Shown here: piece after piece, positions 30,605-42,377 of the stretch
Layout: the number at the start of each line of letters is the position of its first letter
Position numbering within the stretch: the stretch's first letter is position 1
Assembly: GCA_945643635.1 (NCBI GenBank)
Contig: CALZFC010000009.1
Location: 4,091,001-4,155,000 of the forward strand
DNA from: Allodiplogaster sudhausi
Taxonomy: Eukaryota > Nematoda > Chromadorea > Rhabditida > Diplogasteridae
DNA length: 64,000 nt
Direction of reading: 5' to 3'
Made by a program: the position numbers and the translations under genes
Notes under the pieces: model-generated
What the model was told of the DNA's origin: nothing
The model's input: only the letters and a program-made list of their open reading frames with translations
The model's database searches: none

Positions 30605-33600
30605 TCAGCTGAATACGTCCGACTCTGAGTACCATCTGCCGCTGCTCGTTGTCAGCGAGACGTCACGGCGCATCCCCTTCCGCTGCATGTAGAAGACGTT
30701 CTCGCACTGTGTGATCCGCTTCTTCATGCTTGCCACGTTGCTCTGAAGGCGAGAAGTAGCTCAAAAGAGCGGAGCCCGAACTCGGGTCGAATCGATCTAC
30801 CCAAGAACCACTCGAATTCACAATCTCTTACATGGAAAGAAGTGTAGCACTGCTCGAACTGCGATTGGATGTCGATGATCTCGAGTTGCAGCCGACGCAG
30901 TCTCTCCTCTTGCGAGAACATAGCAGCGGTGGAGTGGCGGTCGGCATGCGCGTCCTCCGTTCCGGCCGTCTCCGCCGCATCCGCTCTCTCGCGAGCCATC
31001 GCTGATCACATCACCATTTTAAATTATCGATTATAATATCACGAGGAGGCTTTTTTGCCGCCATTTCTGGTAATTCAAAAAAAAAATAATAATAAGAAAA
31101 TAGAAGTCTCACCCCGCAAGACGAGGGTGCGTCGTACTTCGGAGTATTCGGTGAGCACGGCGGAGACATCGTCGCGCGAGAGGATGTAGATGTCGGAGTA
31201 GCCGAGAGAACGCACACTCCGCACTCTCTTCTGCTCCTCCCCACCACGCAAATCAAGCACGCACTCCTCGCCGAACGTGCTCCCTTCCGACAGCTATAGT
31301 TTAGCACTTTATTTGATAGCCTTCCAGCTACATTCACTTTACTGTTTATATGTACTCTATATAAGTTTAGGAAGGCTTCCATTTCATGAAAAAAATCTTT
31401 CTCAGCAAGATTTGTGTGTAGAAATGTTTACGAATAATTTACTAGACATATGTTGTTATCGTTGCTGAATGCCACACTGACATACTGCACGTTGTCCTCG
31501 TTATTCGGATCGATGACAAGCAGCTGGCCACGCTTCACTATCAGCATTACCTAATTTTTGTTATTCGATTTGTATAACTTGACCGTTTCTGTAAACTTTA
31601 AAACTTCGTTTCTCTTCTTTCCTTAAGACTATAATAACTGTTGGTAATCTTTCCAAGCTGCCAGACATCTGCGCGGTCGCCGACTTGGCAGAGATAGTCG
31701 TAGGGGCCGAACATCTGCTGCTGCATCCGGAGCACCAGTTCGTACAGGAAACCCGGATTGCACTCCTCAAATCAATCCGCTTCAATCAACAATGCGAAAC
31801 ATCACACACACAAAAGTGTTTAAAACCTTGTTTGGACATCAGTGAGACGAAAAAAAACATCATATCCCTTTTGATATACTAGCATGTTTTATTTTTATAG
31901 AAAACTGAAGAAATACACCCCAAAAAACCAATTCCATCTTAATTAATTAATTAATTAACGTTCTCTGTACTTACCGAAAATAATGTGACTTTCTTGAGTG
32001 TGTCCATGTGTAAGTTGATCGCCAACATTCCTTGCAGTCGTGGAGGCAGCACTCCGACGAGTTCCTGAAAGGAAAGTGTGGACTGGTAATAGAGAGTACA
32101 TTGTTAATGTGATAACCTTCTCATCGATCATTTGGTGATTATTGTACATGTAGGTGGTGCAGTTCAGCACTCGCTCTTGAATGGTTGGAGGGAGATTGCT
32201 AAATGTTACGTAACATGAGTAGTACAGCAAAACAGATGGAGTTCTGACTGAGGAAACAGATGGTGAGGAAAAGACTGTAATAGTTTCTTGAAAAGATGTT
32301 TAATTTCCAAATGTCTGAATTACAACTGACAATCATAGTCTTTGTGATGCAAAGAGGAAGGCCGCGCTAACCGTGCTTTCATGTAGAATTTGATGCCATC
32401 AGTGACTCGCTGATAGTCGGCGCGCGCCCTGTTCATGTACATCACGACGGAGCCGACTGAGCCGAGAATCGTCGCGAACACAACCACGCCCAGCATCGTG
32501 TCCACCACCTCCAGCATGTTCTGCGCCGAGTTTGCTGGATAGGGCTGAGGAACAAAACTGTTGCTTTCCTAGGGTTTTTTTTGTTGGCTACGACACTTGC
32601 AACCTGTTGTCCGCATGTTGTGATAGTGAGCGCTGACCAGTACAAGCTCATGGTGTACTCCTTGCTGAAGTTGGAGAAGGCCATCACCACGGATCTATGA
32701 TAAAAAAGAATGCGTTATTCACTAATGTTCCTTCTCTCTATATTGACACAACAAAGAATCGAGGCAGTAATAGTATAAAATGAGTATGCAGATTCTTCTC
32801 TGACTTGTTCCTCCAGAACGAGATGAGTTCATTGACGTAGTCTGATCGATTGCGAACTTCTCTGTCGGTCTCATTGAAGAGGCATCCATTCGACTCATCA
32901 TCCAAATCGATGCGGCAGGCCGGCAATACTGGATCGAACACCTTCTTGTAGGTGAAGATGAAGTCGGTCGGCTCGGCGTCTTAAGAACCAACTTCATGAC
33001 GAAATCACTCAGAAATCATGAACGACACTCCTTTGCGATCTCACCTTCAATCCCTTGAATGAGAGAAAAGAAGAAGTAGACGCATGCGTTCCAGTGGAAG
33101 ATGACGTAGCATGTCACTATCATCAGCAAAATCTTGGATGCATTCGGCAGACTCGTCCTGAGAATAGTCCATTTCCAGACAATAGAATCGACAATAAACG
33201 AGGACAATGATGATGGAGCTCTACATGCCTCCTTTCCAGACGCTCCAGGAAGTCGAAGATGCGGTGGCTCTTGAAGAGTCGAATTGTTCGGAGCATCGAG
33301 CAAGATGGACTCCAAAAGAGGAAGAAGTCGAGAGGGAGAATTGAGAGAAGGTCAAGGAGTATTCGATAGCTGAAATATTCCATTTAGTGAATACTATTCT
33401 GGAAAATCTTTACTATCTATAAAAGAACAAAGTTCTGCACCTTCGCTTGTAGTTCTGCCAGAGCTTGCGTAGATTTCTGACTTCGATGCCATCCTCAGTT
33501 ATCACTGAATCCATTCAAGATTGTTTGCCCTCTGTGAATGTTGACATAACAGAGAAAGCAAAACCAAGTCTGCTCTGAACGAGGATGTCGAAGACGAAGA

Positions 33601-36234
33601 CCGCGTCGAAGAAGGAGTTAACGAGAAACCATTGCCAGAAATGCTCGTTGTAGATGTCGTCGAAGATGAAGATGGCCAGTCCAATCATGTTGTACAGCAC
33701 ACCGAGGCACACCACGGATGTCCAGTAGTAGAAGGGAGAGCCATTCGGCTGCACCGAGAACAGGAAACACGATCTGCAACAATTAGGGCTAATAATGAAT
33801 CCTTGTGGACATTATGTTGTTCCTGGTAGAGGAGGGGGAGAGAGAGAGCCATTTTTACTCACTACTTCGCATTATTAGCGATTTCATTGCAATTCAGCGA
33901 AAAGGATGTAGATGAAACAACTCTATTCTTGTGTCCGTGTAGTTTGCATGTGTATCTGAAGTGTCTTCTTGCTGAAGAGGGAACTAAGGACGTAATCATG
34001 TCTAATAAGACCTTGTTAGAAAGGAATTTGTGATTGCAATTGCACGAAATGAACCACTTGGCTTGCGCGTTAAATATATTAGCACTCTTTAAATATCTAT
34101 GTACTTGCGCAAATTAGTCATACAAGCCATAATTTCTGGCACAAAGTTGAAGGAATATTCTTTTGCTTGAAGGGTACTCCATACTTATCTGTCTGCCACG
34201 TGTTTCACTCAGCGAGAAAGGAAATATGGGTGGCAAATTGAGACCTTACAATTAGTTCAGTTGCACTATTTTCCGATATGTTGGATAGCACATTCTCATA
34301 AGTATGTAAATGTATGTGGTAGAGTGAAGAAAATGATGATTGTTAGAAGAACAGAGAACCCGAGGAGATTGATAATTATCTCCTTGATGAACTCGATGCC
34401 ACTGTGCTCGAGTCCCTCGCCCGCGAGGCTGTCTTGGTCTGCCGCTCTCGGAGGATCTCAATCAATTCAGATGACGTCATTGAATTCCAGTATGTACATC
34501 CACATACAAAGACACGGCATCCGAGAGGGAGACTAACGATGGTTGGCAATGGCCCCATTTGCGATGGGAAGGGCGGCGTCCTGAGATGAATCGTCAGCTG
34601 CCGCGAGGCGTGGCTCGAACACCTCCGAGTTGTTGGCGTCTCCACTGTGCTGCTCTGATTGAGAACCCGTCTGCCAGTTACGCACCAACTGAGAAAAGGA
34701 TATCAAAGCTACCGTTCGATATGGTTTACTTCAAACAAAACTTAATTTTTAAAAAGTTCAAAAAATATGTCGGGAAAACATGTTTATTGTTTGGGGTAAC
34801 GGTAATAAAAGATATTGACACGTGTGGGGTTCGAACCCACGAAGACTTTCGTCCATTGGAACTTAAGTCCAACGCCTTAACCTCTCGGCCAACGTGCCAT
34901 AGGAGACCGTACACTATGTACCCAGAAAACATTGATTGAAATAGCAAATGATTAATAGATTGCTTCAGTTTTACTGCTAAAAACAAGGCTTGAAGCCTTC
35001 AACAATATTATTTGTACAATAAAAAAATGTTGTTGAAGCTGTATAATTCTTTGATTTTTTGAAGAGTGATGTATGGTTAGTATTGAACAGCTTTTATTTA
35101 AACATGTTTTCGTAAGAAAATCTTGACACCCACGAAGACTTTCGTCCATTGGAACTTAAGTCCAACGCCTTAACCTTTTCCATACCGTGAATCGAGAAAT
35201 TCGCTCACAAGACATTGATTGCTATAGCCAACAATTAATTGATTGTTTGTACTTTACACCCAAACAACAAAATTTTTAGTGTAAATATATGGTTGAAATC
35301 AGTGTCACAATCAGTGTTCGGTTTCCATTGTAAATGCATAGTGTCAGGTTGCAAAGATTGTGAGGATGCTATGGCCTTTTCGACATGATACAGCCATTTT
35401 GTATGTTGGCGGAAGTACTGCTAACTACATAGGTTCATCGATAGAGGAAGAAAAATGAGCGGAAGTGAAGTGAATTATTCTACTCCAATTTTCTAGTATG
35501 TATTATGAATGCACGTATTCATCCGCACACAGAGCACAGACAGCTTAAACAGAGCAATGAACTCGGATTAGCAGAGCGCGTTTGTCAGAATAATCCATCA
35601 CCTTATCCATGTTAATCCCACTCAATGTTTTTTTTCTTATTCTTGAATCAGATACGAATAATATTCAAGATGTAAAAAAAATTCGGATGAGAGAAAAGGC
35701 TTTACCATTGCAGTTCGCACAACTTCCGAGAGTCTTTTCGGCTTGGCGCGGGCGGCCGGAACCAGATTCTGCTTCGACTGCGATCGCTGGATCGGCTGCA
35801 TTTCCTGCGATTTTAAACGATGGACACAAGAGTGGCAAGGCTCGCTGCGGACTGGAGGTGGTGAAGAAGGGTAGCTAGAAGGACACATTGGCATCTCGTT
35901 GATCAAGAATGCTCCAGAGAACGGGGAATAGACTGATTCTATGTATGAGATGGAGAGACATGCAAAGAAAAAAAGGAGGGAGAGAGGGAATAGTGAAGAC
36001 ATGGAAGATTCGCACCAATCGGACTTCGGTCGGATCATCCAGGAGGATGGAGGGCAGACGGTCACGTTGCTTTGGAAAAAGGCGTCTGGAAGACGCTCGC
36101 GGTACAGTGGGCTGGCCCGAATCGACTGCGAGTTGAGGCGCGGCGCCAGAGGGACCGGCCTCGGCGGCCTGTCTGTATGGAGCCTGGCGGCGGGAAGAGA
36201 GAAGGCCGCCAGCAGCAGCCTGGCCGCCACTCAT
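30605..36234 (-). CDS. Cyclic-nucleotide-gated cation channel subunit, about 18 exons
   Basis: A tetrameric plasma-membrane channel opened by cAMP/cGMP. Exons 5' to 3': about 36025-36234, 35706-35804, 34538-34688, 34393-34456 (tentative), 33565-33773, 33441-33504, 33229-33369, 33045-33157, 32805-32979, 32604-32694, 32372-32544, 32117-32198, 31975-32064, 31667-31765, 31482-31550, 31113-31293, 30832-31001, 30605-30742. The length is about 770-780 aa. Visible in order: S1-S2 (GSPFYYWTSVVCLGVLYN), S4 (MLRTIRLFKSHRIFDF), S4-S5 linker ERRTSLPN, S5, pore helix and filter (SLYWSALTITTCGQQ), S6 (TILGSVGSVVMYMNRARADY), C-linker, cyclic-nucleotide domain (FGPYDYLCQVGD, VKRGQLLVID, STFGEE, RSLGYSDIYIL) and a C-terminal coiled segment. 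The filter TCGQ differs from the usual TIGE. The ATG chosen is the only one in frame; the first donor is uncertain. Confidence 0.9.
34817..34898 (-). tRNA. tRNA-Leu (anticodon UAA)
   Basis: An 82-base cloverleaf can be drawn. The seven-pair acceptor stem is GGCACGT with ACGTGTC (one G-U), the A box contains TGGCCGAGAGG, and the anticodon arm is TTGGA-CTTAAGT-TCCAA with anticodon TAA. It has the long variable arm expected of class II tRNA-Leu, and a B box GGTTCGAACCC. There is no intron. It lies in the CNG-channel intron 34689-35705 on the same strand as the host gene. Confidence 0.96.
35128..35176 (-). pseudogene. Truncated tRNA-Leu copy
   Basis: 49 bases identical to the middle of the tRNA-Leu at 34817-34898 (anticodon arm, variable arm and part of the T stem). 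The acceptor stem, most of the D arm and the B box are missing. Similarity continues outside the gene on both sides (about 34775-34976 against 35100-35265), so this is a decayed segmental duplication rather than a retro-copy. Confidence 0.85.
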
Positions 36235-37763
36235 GGCCGGCGCTGCCGCCGCCGCGGCCAGCGTAGAGAGGACGCGAACAGTGGCAAGCGCGTCCCGAGT
36301 CGCGCCTCTCCCGCCCCTCCACCCGCCATCCACCCTCTCCCACTTTCACTATCTGCACCCCTTATACTCTCTGCCCTCCACCTACTCTCTCTGTCTCTCT
36401 CTCTCTCTCTCTCTTTCTTTCTCGAACCTTCCCTAATATGCACATGCTCCTCTTCCGTTGTCTCTCTCATCTTCGTCTTTTCTTTCTTTGCCAATTCACA
36501 GCAGATTTTCATCAGAAAGCTTCCGAGAGCGCTGCAGAAAACGGAGGGGAATGAGGAACTATGAATGCGGGGGGCACTGAGAGCTCGACTGACGGCGAGG
36601 AAAGATAGAAGTAGGGAGAGACAAAGTGATAGAGAGAGAGAAAGAGACGGAGAGGGGGGTAAAAAACGGGGAAAGAGAGAGAGAGAGAGAGGGGATAAAG
36701 TGTGACAAGGGCTCAAAGAGGCGCATTCAGAGGTGTGCGCTCTCGTTGTCTTGGTGACATCTTCGGCAGATGCTCCTGTATTGCAATCAGTGAATACACT
36801 CTGAATGGAAATTGCCAGAAAGGATAGCTGATAATAATGCTTCAGATTGTTCAGCACTCAAGAGAGAATAAAACTGCCGCCATTTTAGGTATCATATTTT
36901 CTTTATTTTAGGTAGAATCGGAAACGCTAATAAAAATATACATACTAGTGAAACGGCCCTGGTAGAAGTATTGCAGAATCGCACCCTCTAATACATGTCT
37001 ACGCCAATCTATATCACCATACAATAGCGAAAAAGTACTGCAGTCGGAAATGGTTTTAGTAACATTGAATTAAAGTTAATTTTCCCCAGGATATGCGTCT
37101 TTCCAATTAAGTCCACCTTTAAGAGGGTCTCTAAAAATAGTACAAGATTGAAATACCTGGCGTACTAACATTGCAAATTTTAAGTTTCTTCATAACCGGT
37201 AGCTACAGCGACATTAGAAAAAAAAGCAAAAAATAAAAATTAAGACAACGTTTAATTAATATGTAAAAATATCAAAGAAAGGTGAATCACAATGACGTGA
37301 TTGTCACCAAAAAATACACATATATAATTATCACATTATGAATGGATAAATACGTTGGTTCTAGATGAGCTGACCATACGCCGTTGTCCAGTAATGAACG
37401 AAGTGAAGTGAGAGATTGACGGCGGAAGCCGGCACTCTCAGCACTTTGCATATCATCCCGCTATTGCAGCATCCAAATCTCACTGGATCCGGCCCCTGGC
37501 AATCCAGTCCCACCCGCCCTCACCTCTCATGCCTAAAAGCAAGCATTAATTGGTGCCTACTCAGAACGGCCTCTTCATTTGATTGAGTATCTATCTTCCC
37601 TTAGTCTTGCCTCCAGTTGCTGCTTCAAAAAAAAAGTATGTTATCAATCGAATTCTAATTTTATAAAACTATATGAATTTTCAACGACTGATATCAGTCA
37701 CTTTAACAATTTCAACTTGAGATAATAGTTGAGTATTTAATAAGTATCCTTAATTAGCATTAT
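36235..37763. other. Upstream region of the CNG channel
   Basis: Starts with a CT-rich stretch on the plus strand (36370-36430), then GA (36620-36700), then AT-rich unique sequence. No gene or tRNA was seen. The CNG promoter should be in the first part. Confidence 0.45.
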
Positions 37764-37865
37764 CTTTCTTTTCAACTGTTTCTCTCCTTTCACCAGTCCA
37801 AGCTTATTTGTCATATTCACTCCACATGTTGTCACATCATTATTTTATGTATGAATAAATAAATA
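37764..37865 (+). repeat. Dispersed direct repeat, left copy
   Basis: About 100 bp beginning TTTCTTTTCAACTGTTTCTC and ending ATGTATGAATAAATAAA. It matches 44117-44215 closely in the same orientation. It lies about 290 bp upstream of the Harbinger transposase start. Confidence 0.85.
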
Positions 37866-38155
37866 AGTAAATAAATCTTCAAAGTTACCCCACTCCCCCT
37901 CCCACTTTAAACCGGATCACTACCGGAGATCCATTCCCCCATGTAATTCAACTGTCATAATCCTTATCTGCCGTGCTATTAATCTAGAGAAAACTGACGC
38001 CAGTTTGGCAAAAAGTTAATGAAGATTTCATTTTGAGCTGAGTGAAATTTCGATGAAATCTATGAATAAGTATGTTTCATCAGGGGAAGTCTTGGATTTC
38101 CTTCTATTTCTTAATTTTTTGCAAGGTTTTTGTAAGTATTTGTATATATACATAT

Positions 38156-39442
38156 ATGGAAGTATGGAAGTTGAGAAGGATGAACAACTTGTTGGTCCCA
38201 ATACGGCGTCGACAACCGAATTTGCCGTATGTTCGACAGCATCCTTTGTTGTTCCTCGCTCCCAACGAGAGGCTCCTTCATGATCGCTTTCGGATGAGAC
38301 CGGCTCGAGTTAGGCAGCTTGTACAGAATCTCGTGGCAGCTCTCAACCACTACTCGTTGGGTGGCTGGGCCATCTCCGAAGAAAATCAGGCAGGCCGAGC
38401 AATCCGAGTGTGATATAGAGACGTCGAGAGAGATGAAAAACATTTGCTAGCTCTATTTGTTTTAACACATGAAACAGGTCCTGATGCTGCTGCGTTCTCT
38501 CTTCACCAACGCCTCGCAGTTGGTTCTGGCAGATCTTTTCGGATGCTGCCAATCAACTGTTGCGAATGTTCTGGAGCGAGCTCTCGATGGAATGCTGAGA
38601 CTGTGGAACAGTCACGTCCGCTTCCCTCTAACAAGTCCGCGCTACTGCGCAGGAGCAGCGGAAGCATTCGCGAGGCGCACTCGTTTTGGAAGTAAGATGT
38701 TAACGAAAAAACAACTTTATCATCTTGTTAGCTCAACAAAATAAGTTATTATTAAAGAAACATGGATAAAAAGCAAAGCATAACAAACATTACAGTACCT
38801 GAGACAGTATAATTTCTTTCCGTAACTTAAAAAAAAAACAATTGTGGCCATTATATGACTTTTAATTTTGATTTAGACGTCATCGATGGAAACCTCATCC
38901 CCATTATGGCCCCAGAGGAAGCCCCGTGGCAATACCGTACCAGAAAGGGATGGACAGCAATCAATGCCCTACTTGTATGCGATGCGGTCGGGCGAATCAT
39001 ATACTGTAACTGCCGTTTTCCCGGAAGCTGCCATGATGCATACGTGTACAGGCAGTCAGCACTTGCTGAAGCCTTCGCCCAAGGTTCAATTCCACCCGGG
39101 TACGTGATACTGGGTGACTCAGGGTTTGCTTCCAATGGCTTTGTTGTGACCCCATATCGGAACCCCCAGAACCCGGCCGAGGAAGAATTCAATCGCGAGC
39201 ATAGACACACACGAGTACTAGTGGAACAGGCTATTGGCATGCTCTAGCGACGGTTTGGATGTCTGCGAGGGCAACTGCGAGTGCAACCGAGAGCAGCAGT
39301 TAAGTGTATCATGGTCATCTTGCACAACTACATCATTGAGAAGGTGACGGGTGGATACCCCATCCCTCGTCCCCGCCTTGCTACAATGGCCCACCCTCCA
39401 CCCGGAATAGACCCGCGAATTCACATGACTACCAACCTGTAA
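38156..39442 (+). pseudogene. Harbinger (HARBI1-like) DDE transposase, disrupted
   Basis: Family features in order: an N-terminal FRM-containing segment (RFRMRPARVRQLV), a helix-turn-helix-like stretch (ADLFGCCQSTVANVL), then the catalytic core with IDGNLIPIMAP, VCDAVGRI, PGSCHDAYVYRQS, LGDSGF and VEQAIGML. An intron (about 38692-38875) separates the two halves, as an A|GTAAGA donor and a TTTAG acceptor restore the frame. The gene is broken three ways: a stop at about 38414-38416, a frame change near 38478 after the HLLALFVLTHETG segment, and a TAG at 39244-39246 where Lys is expected in the motif before RRFGCL. Coding similarity continues after the last stop to 39442. The catalytic aspartates and glutamate are still visible. 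Confidence 0.85.
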
Positions 39443-39894
39443 ATGTATTATACTATTCCTATTACTCCATTTTTCTCGATATAATTCGTTAATTTGGATA
39501 AACAATATCTAGTTGTCTCTGCTGATCCGATAAGATAAAATTGAAAAAAAACCTAGCTGAATCTATAAATGAAAAGAAGAGAAGAAAGGGAAGCAATATT
39601 CAAAAGCAACGAAACGGAAGGAGCAAGAAACGCAAATTCGATAAAAAGGCATTCAAAGGCTACAATTGTGCAAAAAGCACTTTTAAGCTAGAATGAAAAT
39701 GTAGAAGGAAGGAGAATGGCGAAGAATGCTATGGGGAATAAATGAGCATTTAATAGAAAGGAGCTGAACAGCTTGGGCATGTTGCTATGAGCACAAAATT
39801 TAGATATGCTATGCAATAATTATAAGATAAATCTACTATTTTATATTCTTTAAGCAAAGTAAAGATTAACTTTATAGAACTCTATTTCTAACAG

Positions 39895-42145
39895 TTACAG
39901 GAGAGGTGAACGGCTCGAAGGAGCCTTTTCTGAAGCGTTACGCTTGCCATTCTGCAACTCCAGCATGTCCGAGACAGAGGACATTCTTTCAACGTCGACG
40001 AAGGAATCTACGTCTTCTGCTGGTTGATGGGGCACGATCACCTCTTGCTTGACTTCACGATTGAAGAGTACCTACGATGTTAAGAGACAGTTTAAGATTT
40101 TAACTTAATTAAAAGATACAAACTTAAAATCAAGAAAGAATCAAGGATAGAAAAAGGAAATAAAATAAAATGGAATGGATGTGTAACCGTATTATCGTGA
40201 GATGCCTGCTGATCATTCACAACACTCTGCGACGTGTCAGCAATGGAAGACTGGAAAAGGACATTAAAACTGTTAATAACTGCTGTTATAACAAGGCCGC
40301 CATTGAAATCTATATACAAAACAGAACTAACAAAGTTTCGCAGGGCGAGCGAGCTTACAATGGTGTTCATAGACTGAATGAAGCTCTCTCGCTCCATTCG
40401 CAGAGACTAAATCAAATGCATGATTACGAACAAGTTAGCAGTGAAAGGTTTTCTTACCCTTTTGAAATCCCTTCCCATCTCACGCACTGTTGCTGAAGCA
40501 GTTCGCAAGTACACCGAAGCATCTTTCGCCAAGGACTGAGTCGCCACCGCTGCTTTCCGCTGTGCCTACAGAAGCATTTTAAGTTTTCAACGCCAAAATT
40601 ATAAGACTAATCGCAAGATGTTCTTTTTTAAGTAAAAGAATAAACACACCTCCAGCATTTCGAAGGTCTTTTCACGCACCATGCGTTCCGATGCTGCGGT
40701 TCTTCTCGGGTTGTGGCTGGAAGAATCCGTCACGCCTGGTTCGTGAAATCCCTCGTTATCCTAAATAAATGTGAAATAATCCGTTAAAAAAAGGAGGCAA
40801 CAGAACTTAGAAAACAAGTTTTCACCGCCATCCAGCCACTTTCCAAGTCGCCGGCTGGGAAAACATTGTCATCTTCCAAAGAGAACGTGCGCTTCTTTCT
40901 CAGTGTATTTTTCTGCAACTAGTTCTTGAACTTACCACGTTTCTAAACATCCTTCCAAATCCACCGAACTATTAAGGGAACTTCAATGACAACCAACGAA
41001 GTTCCATCATTCCCAATGATAACGAACAAAGAACATGAGTAGATAAGAACCTGTGATCCAGCTAAAGAGCTTTCCATTTCATCATCGCCGCCACACAAAT
41101 CCTCGTGATCATCCAAAGTGCGCCTTCGTTGCTTTCTCGTGTTTCCCAGCAAATTCATCTGGAAATATCCATTTTTCTTGGCATATTTCGAAAAGAACCA
41201 AACAAGAAAGCAACTGCAGGATATGTTCCATTATTTCTTTGACATCCAACGAAAAACATGGGTAAATAAAAACCTGAGAACGAGCCAACGAGCTTTCCAC
41301 GTGCTCTTCAATGGCAGGGAACATATCGTCATCTTCCCATGTGCGTTTTCGCTGCCTCGTTGCCGCACTTCCCAGGAAATGATTCTAGAAGAGCCAAGTT
41401 TCTCGAGATATTTCGACAACAATCGCACAAAGAAAGTAATTGACGATAAGTTACATTATTTAGCATGAACTCCGACCAAAAAAAGTGTAAATAAGACGTA
41501 AAACCTGAGAGTTTAAGGCAAGAGTACTTGTTCCGCTGTTCTCGACGGCATCTAAGCTATGTTCATCTTGCAAGGGGCGTGTGCGCTGCTTTCTTATCGC
41601 TTCTTTCGGCATCTTCTCCTTGAAATAACGAACCAAATATAATTAAACATGAACACACGAGATTTACGAACCTGACAGAGCGGAACAACACTTTCCCCAT
41701 AAGGAGTGATTCCACAAAAGGCGGCGGTTTTGCCATACAGGCCAATCATTTCCTTCTCAGCAGGGAAGAGCGCATCAAATCTATTTTCAAGATTCTTCTC
41801 AACATCAAGAGACCTGCCACCACCAGTTGCTCCTCTGTAACTAAAACCAGCCGAAATATATATGAGATTGTAACGCAGCAGAGTAAAATTCAACCGTCTC
41901 TCATCGACGGAGTACTGCTTGACTGTAGCAAGGGAGTCGCGCAGGATTCGTTGGCAGCGAGTCACTGTTATCTCGCTATTCCCAAGCCGATCTCGCGCAC
42001 GATCCACCACTGTTTGCCATGCGCCGTCTCTTGCCGAATTGGCGCCAGGACGTCGGTTGCTGTTTCCTTCGATGAGGTATTCTCGGAAGCGCGCTATTTC
42101 TTCTAAGACGACTTCTTTCTCATCTGAGGAGAGATGCTTCGGCAT
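39895..42145 (-). CDS. Myb/SANT-like Harbinger accessory protein with four tandem paralogous exons
   Basis: Exons 5' to 3': 41895-42145, 41672-41840, 41505-41618, 41274-41384, 41051-41158, 40826-40912, 40650-40760, 40458-40565, 40359-40406, 40188-40250, 39895-40071. Phases agree throughout, giving 448 aa without a break. Residues about 1-100 form a Myb/SANT-like DNA-binding domain (SSDEKEVVLEEIARF; AWQTVVDRARDRL; ATGGG). Exons 3-6 encode related 29-38-residue units: a Lys/Arg-rich patch (KQRRRT, RQRKRT, RKQRTR, RKKRT), an acidic stretch, and in most cases ESSLAxSQ. The C-terminal part is Ser/Glu rich with helical segments. Small introns of about 50-130 bases separate all exons. The basic patches could serve as nuclear localisation signals. 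Confidence 0.82.
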
Positions 42146-42312
42146 GTTCTGAAACTAAAATTGGTATATATTATACGGGAATACAAAGCGGCAACGGATA
42201 GTAAAAAGCAACAATCACATCTCTGCACTGTGATCAAGACAGTAAGAAATCCTGCCGTTAACTTGGACGTTTAGTTGTGTCACTTTTCTGACTCGAAATA
42301 GTGTGCAAAACT

Positions 42313-42377
42313 GAGAGAGTAAAAGTGAGTAGAAATTTTTTAGAATGTTTTCTTCTCTCACTTTTGCTTACTCTCTC
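42313..42377. repeat. Short inverted repeat (hairpin)
   Basis: Arm 42313-42329 (GAGAGAGTAAAAGTGAG) pairs with 42357-42377, with a 4-base insertion in the second arm and a 27-base AT-rich loop. It lies 170 bp upstream of the accessory-gene ATG. Confidence 0.7.

Larger units (their letters stand above)
38072..42145. mobile_element. Harbinger/PIF-type DNA transposon (two genes, termini not found)
   Basis: A PIF/Harbinger DDE transposase remnant (plus strand, 38156-39442) faces a Myb/SANT-like gene (minus strand, 39895-42145). This convergent two-gene arrangement is typical of Harbinger elements, in which the second protein helps nuclear import and end binding. I could not identify terminal inverted repeats or a TWA target duplication, so the true ends lie outside these gene limits. 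Confidence 0.8.

Noticed and set aside
35128..35176. Second tRNA-Leu gene
   Set aside because: Lacks the acceptor stem, most of the D arm and the B box, so it is a fragment rather than a functional gene.
42313..42377. Terminal inverted repeat of the Harbinger element
   Set aside because: The arms are 27 bases apart rather than at opposite ends, and no matching copy was found near 37.4-38.1 kb.
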